A DNA stretch of 10,817 nucleotides, from the NCBI GenBank assembly GCA_964370375.1, contig CAYJIX010000068.1, forward strand, positions 1 to 10,817, given 5' to 3'. Positions 4,458-10,817 of this stretch are shown one piece after another. The stretch's first letter is position 1, and the number at the start of each line of letters is the position of its first letter. The translations under genes and the position numbers were made by a program. Source of the DNA: CAYJIX01 sp964370375 (GTDB taxonomy: Bacteria > Desulfobacterota > Desulfovibrionia > Desulfovibrionales > Desulfovibrionaceae). The notes beneath the pieces are model-generated. The model saw only the letters and a program-made list of their open reading frames with translations. It had not been told where the DNA came from and made no database searches.

Positions 4458-7403
4458 ATGACTGAAGAAATGAAAGTAAAAGACATAGCCACGGAACTAG
4501 GTGTGTCCACGAAGGATTTATTACGCGCATTGCGTGAGATGGATATTCCTGCCAAAAGTACCGTAAGCAAGGTCTCAGGTGATGATCTGCTCAAAGTCAA
4601 GGCGCTGTTTGCTGCCCAAGCTGACACCTCGAGCAAGCGCGAAGTGCAGCCGGGTGGGGTAATTGTGCGCCGCCGTAAAGCGCAAGTTGAAGAGGTTGTC
4701 GTTAACGAAGCAGCTGCTTTGTCGCAAGAGCCCCAGCAGGAAGAGCCCAAGCAGAAAACGCCCAAAAAGGACGAGCCCAAGCAAGAGGTGCAAGCTACAG
4801 CTGCCCCGCAATCACCTGAACCGCCAAAGGAACAGGAAGCAGAGGCTCCAAAACCTGCGCCAAAACCGCGCCGCCAAAGCAAGCCAAAAGAGGTGGCCGC
4901 TAAGGTGATCAGCCGTCCCGAAAAGCCTGAGGACGTTAAAGAACAACCCATAGAAGAAGTTGAAGAGCCTAAACCGGCTATAGCTGATTCGGAAAAACCG
5001 GCAGACATTCCTGTTCAGCCAGAGCCCGAACAGGTAGCGCAGGAAGAAGCCCCTCAAGTAGACGATACCAAGGCCAAAGCCGATCAAGCTGCTAAGGCAG
5101 CGCGTCGTGGTCAAGCTTCTGCCTCTGCAAATCCTGAAGGGTCTTCAGCGCCAAGCTTACTTCCTCCAGTTTCTGATACACATCAAAACGACCCCACTAC
5201 AGAGGAAGAAGGCGCAGAACAACCTGCCAGAGCCGCACGTCGTGCGCAAGAGCAATCAAGCCCGAAAGTGCGTATTATCTCAAAGCCGGATGCACAAGCT
5301 GTTGCTGCGGCCCCAAGCCGCCAAGCAGACCCCAGAGGCAGACAACCTGCCGAAGGTGACCGCGCACGAGATGGGCGAGGCGCACCACGTCCACAAGGAC
5401 AACGCCCAAGACCTGCCGCAGCGGAAGGGGCACGCTTTGGTGCTGCAGCACCGCCATCCGTAGGCACAGAGCATGAGGGGCAAAGCAAGAAAAAGCGCAA
5501 TAAAGGGCGCAAATCCAATGATTTTGCGCAATCAGACGGTGGTTTTGGACGTCGCCGTGATGATGACGGCTTTGACATGACACGTCAACGCAGTCGACGT
5601 CGCTCCAAAGGCCAGCAACGCCAAGCTGTATCTGTCACTCAGCCCATTAAAGCTGCCAAGCGCAAAATTCGTGTAGAGGAAGCCATTCGAGTGGGCGATC
5701 TTGCACACCAGATGGGTCTTAAAGCCGGTGAAATTATTAAAGTTCTGTTCAATCTTGGCATTATGGCCACAATCAACAAATCCCTTGATATTGACACAGC
5801 CACTGTGGTCGCTGCCGAATTTGGCTATGAAGTGGAAAAATCAGGATTTGCTGAAGAGGATTATTTGGTCAGCAAGGAGCTTGACAGCCCTGAAAGCTTA
5901 AAGCTTCGTCCTCCGGTGGTCACAATCATGGGCCACGTTGACCACGGTAAGACATCGCTTTTAGACGCCATCCGCAAAACAAATGTGACTGGCGGCGAGG
6001 CAGGCGGTATCACTCAGCATATCGGTGCCTACCACGTAACCACAAAAAGTGGTGAGATAGTATTTCTAGATACTCCGGGTCACGAAGCCTTTACCGCTAT
6101 GCGCGCTCGTGGTGCGCAAGTGACCGACATCGTTGTCTTGGTGGTTGCTGCCGATGACGGTGTTATGGAACAAACACGTGAGGCTGTGAACCATGCCAAG
6201 GCTGCCGGGGTTCCTATCATGGTGGCTGTAAACAAAATGGACAAGGCCGAAGCCAACCCTGAGCGTGTGTTGCGCGAACTTGCCGAAGTTGGACTTGTAC
6301 CGGAAGATTGGGGCGGCGATACGGTGGTAAGCCTTGTATCAGCCAAGTCCCGCGAAGGTTTGGACAGCATGCTGGAATTGTTAGCGCTTCAAGCTGACAT
6401 TCTTGAGCTGAGAGCCAACCCTGACAAGCCTGCCCGCGGACACATTGTGGAAGCCAAGCTTGATAAAGGAAGGGGACCTGTTGCCACGGTGCTGATTCAG
6501 GAAGGGACATTACGCCAAGGGGATACCTTTGTTTGTGGCGTCTTTAGCGGTAAAGTACGAGCCTTATTCAATGACCAAGGGCGCAAAGTTAAAGAAGCAG
6601 GGCCTTCTAACCCTGTGGAAGTGCAAGGCTTTGAAGGCGTACCTGAAGCTGGTGAAGAATTCGTATGTCTTGCCGATGAAAAACTCGCGCGCAGGATTGC
6701 AGAAAGTCGCGCAATCAAGCAGCGTGAACGCGAGCTTGCAAAAGAATCCCGCGTCACCTTAGAAACGTTCTTGGCTCATAAGTCCGAATCTCATACCCTA
6801 AACCTTGTTGTAAAAGCAGACGTGCAGGGTTCTCAAGAAGCCATTATTGAAGCCTTGAACAAACAAAGTACCGAAAAAGTACGGATTCAAATCATCCATG
6901 GCGGCACAGGTGCCATTACCGAATCTGATATTTTGTTAGCTTCAGCTTCAGATGCCATTGTGATAGGCTTTAACGTGCGCCCCACAGCCAAGGTGAAGGA
7001 AGTGGCAGAGCACGAAAACGTGGATATCCGTTATTACGATATCATTTATAAGCTTGTGGAAGAGATTAAAAGCGCCATGGCCGGCCTTTTGGCACCGATC
7101 AGCCGCGAAGTGTACCTTGGCCAGGCGGACGTGCGCGAAACATTTTCTGTTCCCAAGGTGGGCACCATTGCAGGTGCGCACGTTTCGGATGGAAAAATGC
7201 AGCGTAATGCCGGAATTCGGCTTTTGCGTGACGGTGTTGTGGTGTATACAGGCAAGCTTTCTTCCTTACGTCGATTCAAGGAAGATGTTCGAGAAGTTCA
7301 AAAAGGCTATGAATGTGGCATAAGCCTTGAAAACTTTAACGACATAAAAATAGGCGATGCCATCGAAGCCTTTGAAATGGTTGAAGAGGCGGCAACGTTG
7401 TAA
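4458..7403 (+). CDS. infB: Translation initiation factor IF-2
   Basis: IF2 is the GTPase that brings formyl-Met-tRNA to the 30S subunit and promotes 50S joining. The 981-residue protein begins with an IF2_N module (MKVKDIATELGVSTKDLL, residues 5-50). A very long low-complexity linker rich in Pro, Glu, Lys, Ala and Arg follows (about 55-395), then a second IF2_N module (about 401-460). The GTPase domain has every motif: G1 GHVDHGKT (492-499), G2 GGITQHIGAY, G3 DTPGH (538-542), G4 NKMD (592-595) and G5 SAK (628-630). Domains II, III and the tRNA-binding C-terminal barrel follow. AAGGGAG at 4444-4450, seven bases before ATG, fixes the start. It is the last gene of the operon: a hairpin and a convergent gene follow directly. 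Confidence 0.98.
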   Translation: MTEEMKVKDIATELGVSTKDLLRALREMDIPAKSTVSKVSGDDLLKVKALFAAQADTSSKREVQPGGVIVRRRKAQVEEVVVNEAAALSQEPQQEEPKQKTPKKDEPKQEVQATAAPQSPEPPKEQEAEAPKPAPKPRRQSKPKEVAAKVISRPEKPEDVKEQPIEEVEEPKPAIADSEKPADIPVQPEPEQVAQEEAPQVDDTKAKADQAAKAARRGQASASANPEGSSAPSLLPPVSDTHQNDPTTEEEGAEQPARAARRAQEQSSPKVRIISKPDAQAVAAAPSRQADPRGRQPAEGDRARDGRGAPRPQGQRPRPAAAEGARFGAAAPPSVGTEHEGQSKKKRNKGRKSNDFAQSDGGFGRRRDDDGFDMTRQRSRRRSKGQQRQAVSVTQPIKAAKRKIRVEEAIRVGDLAHQMGLKAGEIIKVLFNLGIMATINKSLDIDTATVVAAEFGYEVEKSGFAEEDYLVSKELDSPESLKLRPPVVTIMGHVDHGKTSLLDAIRKTNVTGGEAGGITQHIGAYHVTTKSGEIVFLDTPGHEAFTAMRARGAQVTDIVVLVVAADDGVMEQTREAVNHAKAAGVPIMVAVNKMDKAEANPERVLRELAEVGLVPEDWGGDTVVSLVSAKSREGLDSMLELLALQADILELRANPDKPARGHIVEAKLDKGRGPVATVLIQEGTLRQGDTFVCGVFSGKVRALFNDQGRKVKEAGPSNPVEVQGFEGVPEAGEEFVCLADEKLARRIAESRAIKQRERELAKESRVTLETFLAHKSESHTLNLVVKADVQGSQEAIIEALNKQSTEKVRIQIIHGGTGAITESDILLASASDAIVIGFNVRPTAKVKEVAEHENVDIRYYDIIYKLVEEIKSAMAGLLAPISREVYLGQADVRETFSVPKVGTIAGAHVSDGKMQRNAGIRLLRDGVVVYTGKLSSLRRFKEDVREVQKGYECGISLENFNDIKIGDAIEAFEMVEEAATL

Positions 7404-7424
7404 CTCTTTATTTTATAAATATAA

Positions 7425-7456
7425 AAAGGGCGGTAAGAGAAATCTTGCCGCCCTTT
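7425..7456. terminator. Bidirectional intrinsic terminator between infB and gdhA
   Basis: A 14-bp stem (7425-7438 with 7443-7456, one G-U pair) closes a GAAA tetraloop. AAAGGGCGG on the left pairs with CCGCCCTTT on the right. Reading +, only TTT follows before ATGTTTAT. Reading -, the stem ends in CCCTTTTT plus an AT-rich stretch, a better T-tract. The hairpin lies 22 bases after the infB stop and about 43 bases after the gdhA stop on the opposite strand, so it can serve both convergent genes. Confidence 0.9.
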
Positions 7457-7499
7457 ATGTTTATAGCTACTAGGCCATACGCATCATAGTATTACAGGC

Positions 7500-8759
7500 C
7501 TAGGGGAAAACGCCGCGAAGTTTCTTGGCGCGCACAACACGCTGCAGGGCAAGCATATAAGCTGCCATACGGAAAGGCACGTTGTTATTTTGAACGATTT
7601 CCCATATTTCGTCAAAGGCCCTAGCCATGATTTTGGCAAGGTTGGTATTGATATAATCTTCTTCCCACATGAAGGATTCAAGATTTTGCACCCATTCAAA
7701 ATAGGAAACAACAACACCGCCGGCATTGGCAAGGATGTCTGGCAAAACGTCAATGCCTTTGTCGCGAAGAATTTTATCGGCATCAACAGATGTTGGGCCG
7801 TTGGCTCCTTCAACAATAACGCTGGCTTTAATGGAGTTGACGTTTTTCATGTTGATTTGGTTTTCAAGGGCTGCCGGGAAGAGTACATCCACAGGCAACG
7901 CCCAAAATTCATCAATAGAAATGGAGGTAAGGCCCGGCTCGGTGTAGCCTTTTAGGCTTTTGCCGTTTGCTGCGGCATAGGCGGCGGCCTGTACCACATC
8001 AATGCCTTCCGGATTATAATAGGTGGCATCAACTTCGCTTATTGCCACAATGCGGCAGCCTTGCTCTTTTAATAGGCGAGAACCAATGCTGCCCACATTA
8101 CCAAAGCCTTGCACGGCAACACTAAGGCCTTCAAAGGAGCGGTTCTTTTTCTTTAGGTAATTACCAAGGGTAAGCATGACGCCTCTACCCGTTGCTTCAA
8201 CACGTCCTAAGGATCCGCCAATTTCAATGGGCTTTCCAGTAACCACAGCTGGCACGGCATAGCCGTTAAACATGCTAAACGCATCCATCATCCAAGCCAT
8301 GATTTGACCGTCTGTGTTCACGTCAGGGGCAGGGATGTCGCGCTCAGGTCCAATGATGGGCAAGATTTGCGCGGTATAACGTTTGGTTAAGCGAGCAAGC
8401 TCTGCTTGCGAAAGTTTGCTGGGATCAACCTTGATCCCCCCTTTGGCGCCGCCATAGGGGATATTTACAACAGCGCATTTCCAAGTCATCCATGCTGCTA
8501 GGGCTTTTACTTCGTTGATTTCAGATTTTGGGTGAAAGCGAACGCCGCCTTTACATGGGCCGCGTGAGCTACAGTGCTGTACGCGATAGCCTTGAAACAC
8601 TTCGGTCTGCCCATTATCCATGACAACCGGAACAGAGACTGTCAGTTCCCGTTCAGGGTAGCATAAAGCCACATAGTCATTTGTTGTCATGCCAAGGTTG
8701 GTGGCGGCCTCGTTCAATACGGTCAACATGTTTTCATACGGGTCGTACTTTGTCGACAT
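7500..8759 (-). CDS. gdhA: Glutamate dehydrogenase (Glu/Leu/Phe/Val family)
   Basis: This enzyme interconverts glutamate and 2-oxoglutarate plus ammonia, normally as a cytosolic hexamer. I chose the ATG at 8759, giving 419 residues: AGGAAGG at 8765-8771 lies five bases upstream, and the alternative ten codons further out lack a site. Conserved lysines K70, K94 and the catalytic K106 in PYGGAKGG have the spacing of clostridial GDH, as does D146 in PAPDVNTD. The dinucleotide fold shows G218-F-G220-N-V-G223 followed by an acidic E242, which suggests NAD rather than NADP; that cofactor call is inference. The ending ILANAGGVVVSYFEWVQN is typical of the family. The gene stands alone, convergent with infB and divergent from a chemoreceptor gene. 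A leucine or other amino-acid dehydrogenase is possible but less likely. Confidence 0.94.
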   Translation of the reverse strand: MSTKYDPYENMLTVLNEAATNLGMTTNDYVALCYPERELTVSVPVVMDNGQTEVFQGYRVQHCSSRGPCKGGVRFHPKSEINEVKALAAWMTWKCAVVNIPYGGAKGGIKVDPSKLSQAELARLTKRYTAQILPIIGPERDIPAPDVNTDGQIMAWMMDAFSMFNGYAVPAVVTGKPIEIGGSLGRVEATGRGVMLTLGNYLKKKNRSFEGLSVAVQGFGNVGSIGSRLLKEQGCRIVAISEVDATYYNPEGIDVVQAAAYAAANGKSLKGYTEPGLTSISIDEFWALPVDVLFPAALENQINMKNVNSIKASVIVEGANGPTSVDADKILRDKGIDVLPDILANAGGVVVSYFEWVQNLESFMWEEDYINTNLAKIMARAFDEIWEIVQNNNVPFRMAAYMLALQRVVRAKKLRGVFP

Positions 8760-8907
8760 GTGTGCCTTCCTGTGAGGTTGAAAGTTCAATTAGAGCCAAA
8801 TTTTTAAAGGGCTCAGAGCTACGTAAACAATGACGTTCATCAAAGCATAGAATAAAGTACTTTGTGTCGGAATATTCTCCGTTATACGGTTTATGAAAAA
8901 TTATAAA

Positions 8908-8941
8908 TTTGCAATACTAACAATATGTTAGCGCTTGCAAA
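8908..8941. promoter_or_regulatory. 34-bp interrupted palindrome, candidate operator
   Basis: Outer arms TTTGCAA (8908-8914) and TTGCAAA (8935-8941) are exact reverse complements. So are inner arms CTAAC (8917-8921) and GTTAG (8927-8931), around an AATAT centre. The right outer arm coincides with a possible + strand -35 (TTGCAA). Dyad symmetry of this size in a divergent gap is typical of a dimeric regulator site; the regulator is unknown. Confidence 0.45.
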
Positions 8942-8963
8942 GCTTTTTCTACACAAATATCAT
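8935..8963 (+). promoter_or_regulatory. Possible sigma70 promoter reading toward the chemoreceptor
   Basis: TTGCAA (8935-8940), a 17-base spacer and TATCAT (8958-8963, five of six to consensus). It would start transcription near 8970, giving an mRNA leader of about 355 nt before the receptor, or a separate small RNA. The surrounding AT-richness raises the chance of a random match. Confidence 0.3.
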
Positions 8964-8982
8964 TCTCTGCTTAACCCGTCAA
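8954..8982 (-). promoter_or_regulatory. gdhA: Possible gdhA promoter
   Basis: On the minus strand TTGACG (8982-8977, five of six) is followed by a 17-base spacer and TATTTG (8959-8954), with a TG one base upstream of the -10 (extended -10 type). Transcription would start near 8947, at the edge of the 34-bp palindrome, giving a leader of about 190 nt. The -10 is weak. Confidence 0.33.
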
Positions 8983-9252
8983 GGGGGTTTTACAAAGACT
9001 CCCTATCAGCAGTGAAAGATTTTTTCTATACCTTATAAAAAGAATGTCCTGCCTCATTCGGCAAGCAAGCTGGAAGGGGCAATGAAATGTCGCTTTTTTC
9101 TTTTGTGCTATTGCTATACATGTCCTTCGCACCAAGCCTTTTATTGGGGCAAGTTAGCTGTTTTCAATAGGCCAGATGTCGCTTTCGCGTGTTTTGCAGA
9201 CAAGTGGCAGGCCGCATTGGATCTCAGGTTTTGCTAAAAATTACTCTTGCCT

Positions 9253-9279
9253 TAAAGTTTTTTTTATTTTACCCGTTAT
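9253..9279 (+). promoter_or_regulatory. Sigma28 (FliA-type) flagellar promoter for the chemoreceptor
   Basis: TAAAGTTT (9253-9260), an 11-base spacer and CCCGTTAT (9272-9279). The E. coli FliA consensus is TAAAGTTT-N11-GCCGATAA: the -35 matches eight of eight, the spacer is exact and the -10 matches five of eight, including the CCG core. The predicted start near 9287 leaves a leader of about 40 nt before ATG. Chemoreceptor genes are classic sigma28 targets. Confidence 0.6.
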
Positions 9280-9325
9280 TATATGTGGAAGGAAGTTTTT
9301 TTACTTTACGATAAAGGTACTAATT

Positions 9326-10817
9326 ATGTTTTCGATTGAAAAAAAATTGAATCTTTTCATAGGTAGTGTGCTTCTTATAGTTGCTGCTGTTACCATTTTT
9401 ATCAACTCCTTGTTTTACTATGACAGCATGCGGGATCAGCTTGTAAATCAGCAACTCCCTTTAATTTCGAAAGAAATTGTTGAGACCATTGACAATAGAG
9501 TGCTAGAGGCAGGTCGAGCCGTTAGCCTTATAATTAAAAGCCCTACATTGCAAAATTGGATAGCAAAGGGCGAGCCCAATGAAGATCTTGAAGCTATCTA
9601 TGAAATGCTTGAAAGCATTCTTTCTACCTATGATGTGTTAGGTGCAAACTTTGTTTCAAATCAAACCAAGCAGTACACAGATTTAAATGGCACAAAAAGA
9701 GACTGGTCATATCGTGTGAGTGAGGTGGATACTTGGTTCTCAAGCTTTAGAGACAGCAACCTCGACGGTAATATTGTTGTATATGTGAACGACCCCACAT
9801 GGGGCTATAAAGCGTTTATCAACAGACGAGTAGAGCATGATGATAAATTTGCCGGCCTATTATCTATTTCGATAGATATTCGTGAGTTTGCAAAAGAGCT
9901 AAGCTCTCGCACAATTGGTACTGACGGGAATACGTTTTGCGTGGAGGAAAATGGAACCATTCGCTTTCATGCCGATACATCACTTATTAATAGAAACATT
10001 GTTGATGTATATCCACAATACGCTGATGTTTTTCATAAAATGCAAGGCTCAGGAAACTATTTTGCAGAAGTTGAAGGCGAAACTAACGGGGAAAGTGATA
10101 CAATATATACTTTGAGCACGCATATCCCCTCTCTTGGTTTTTACCTTATTACCGAGGCTTCAGAAAATGAATTTATGTCAGAAGTAACAACAGCAACCGT
10201 CACAAGCGTGCTTGTTTCTTTGGCCTTGACGGTCGTTTCGTTGCTTCTTGCCTTTATGTTTATCCGAAGCATCGTGAATCCGTTAAAGCAAACAGCACAA
10301 TTTGCTCAGGCCGTAAGCAGCGGAGAATTGAATGAGCAATTAAAGGTTGAGCGTAATGACGAAATAGGTGTGCTTGCGGATGCTTTGCGCACGATGGTTG
10401 TCTCCCTTAGGCAAAAAATTCAACAAGCGGAGGAAGCCGGCGGCTTGGCCAAGGAACAGATGCTTGCTTCTGAAGCGGCAAGACGTGAAAGTGAATCTCA
10501 GCAGGAAAGAATTATAAAAATACTTGATTCTATATTAGACACCTCGCACGATGCCGCAAGCATTTCACTTGCACTGAACAATGCTGTACAAGAGCTTAGC
10601 CTAGAAAACGATAGTATTATCAACGGCACAAAAGAACAAATTGTTCAGATGAAAAGAACAAGCGAATCACTAAGTATCATGGTGAGCACCTTTAATAACA
10701 TCATGCAACTTACTGAAGGTGCAGCCCTAAAAGAAGATCAAGCCAGAAACATTGCTTTTGAGGGTGAGGTAAAGGTTCAAGCTGTAATAAAAGCCAATGA
10801 AAATGTGACTGAAAATG
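9326..10817 (+). CDS. Methyl-accepting chemotaxis protein, Cache-type sensor, 3' end outside the window
   Basis: An open frame of 497 complete codons runs from ATG at 9326 to the window edge with no stop. TM1 spans about residues 9-31. A periplasmic region (about 34-288) resembles a double Cache sensor (DTWFSSFRDS at 135-144, then FAGLLSISIDIREF, GTIRFHAD and LGFYLITEAS). TM2 spans about 291-313. A HAMP linker follows at about 314-366 (IVNPLKQTAQFAQAVSSGELNEQL, DEIGVLADALRTM), then a long cytoplasmic coiled coil to the edge. The coil has the spacing of the N-terminal half of an MCP signalling domain, but the conserved tip lies beyond the window, so a Cache-HAMP kinase or cyclase is not fully excluded. 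AAAGG eight to ten bases upstream is a modest ribosome-binding site. The coding region is clearly AT-richer than infB. The signal sensed is unknown. Confidence 0.85.
   Translation, partial: MFSIEKKLNLFIGSVLLIVAAVTIFINSLFYYDSMRDQLVNQQLPLISKEIVETIDNRVLEAGRAVSLIIKSPTLQNWIAKGEPNEDLEAIYEMLESILSTYDVLGANFVSNQTKQYTDLNGTKRDWSYRVSEVDTWFSSFRDSNLDGNIVVYVNDPTWGYKAFINRRVEHDDKFAGLLSISIDIREFAKELSSRTIGTDGNTFCVEENGTIRFHADTSLINRNIVDVYPQYADVFHKMQGSGNYFAEVEGETNGESDTIYTLSTHIPSLGFYLITEASENEFMSEVTTATVTSVLVSLALTVVSLLLAFMFIRSIVNPLKQTAQFAQAVSSGELNEQLKVERNDEIGVLADALRTMVVSLRQKIQQAEEAGGLAKEQMLASEAARRESESQQERIIKILDSILDTSHDAASISLALNNAVQELSLENDSIINGTKEQIVQMKRTSESLSIMVSTFNNIMQLTEGAALKEDQARNIAFEGEVKVQAVIKANENVTEN

Larger units (their letters stand above)
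8760..9325. other. 567-bp divergent intergenic region between gdhA and the chemoreceptor
   Basis: No supported gene lies here. It contains a short GAGCC/GGCTC stem in the gdhA leader (8793-8814), a CGGA-N6-TCCG palindrome (8868-8881), a 34-bp interrupted palindrome (8908-8941), weak overlapping divergent sigma70-like promoters (8935-8982) and a sigma28-like promoter (9253-9279). The stretch from about 8990 to 9240 shows no clear RNA fold or terminator. A 51-codon frame at 9082-9237 is open but unconvincing. Confidence 0.6.

Noticed and set aside
4271..5008. Long minus-strand open frame of 245 codons opposite ylxR and infB.
   Set aside because: It lies antisense to the repetitive IF2 linker and has Ser/Thr/Gly/Cys-rich low-complexity content, as expected from reading that codon pattern backwards.
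9207..9222. TGGCAGGCCGCATTGG as a sigma54 promoter near the receptor.
   Set aside because: The -12 GC is missing at the required spacing.
9082..9237. Open frame of 51 codons in the gdhA-receptor gap, with GGAAGGGG just upstream.
   Set aside because: The purine run ends only two bases before ATG, the product has no recognisable motif or signal peptide, and the T-rich start mostly reflects local base composition.
1..10817. CRISPR array, insertion sequence, tRNA or rRNA gene.
   Set aside because: No regularly spaced repeats, transposase-like frame, terminal repeats or tRNA-like cloverleaf were seen on either strand.

Overview
The window reads like a mid-GC, Gram-negative, flagellated bacterium, most likely a Desulfovibrionaceae-type Desulfobacterota. 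The grounds are the rimP-nusA-ylxR-infB order, the sequence character of IF2 and NusA, FlgO-type envelope proteins and a Cache-type chemoreceptor. This placement comes from family recognition by eye, not from a search.

Layout. Positions 1-196 hold no recognisable gene. Positions 197-1818 are a tight three-gene + strand cluster: a FlgO-family lipoprotein, an 84-residue lipoprotein with one TPR-like unit, and a second FlgO-family protein with an ordinary signal peptide. A 10-bp stem-loop follows. A consensus-like sigma70 promoter (TTGACA-N17-TATATA, 1920-1948) then opens the transcription/translation operon. Its leader of about 140 nt carries a perfect 12-bp inverted repeat and a GC hairpin with seven Ts just ahead of rimP. 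The genes are rimP (2096-2719), nusA (2866-4182), ylxR (4183-4440) and infB (4458-7403). A strong hairpin at 7425-7456 lies between infB and the convergent gene gdhA (- strand, 7500-8759), and probably terminates both.

A 567-bp divergent gap (8760-9325) separates gdhA from a chemoreceptor gene that begins at 9326 and runs off the right edge. This gap holds a 34-bp interrupted palindrome (8908-8941), weak divergent sigma70-like promoters that overlap it, and a good sigma28 (FliA-type) promoter (9253-9279) just upstream of the receptor.

How the genes fit together. RimP matures the 30S subunit, NusA controls elongation and termination, YlxR is a small RNA-binding protein and IF2 delivers initiator tRNA. 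The glutamate dehydrogenase links amino-acid nitrogen to 2-oxoglutarate. The FlgO cluster and the sigma28-preceded receptor both point to flagellar motility. I see no clear new defence or mobile system. The most interesting parts are regulatory (the rimP leader and the gdhA-receptor gap) and the FlgO/lipoprotein/FlgO trio.
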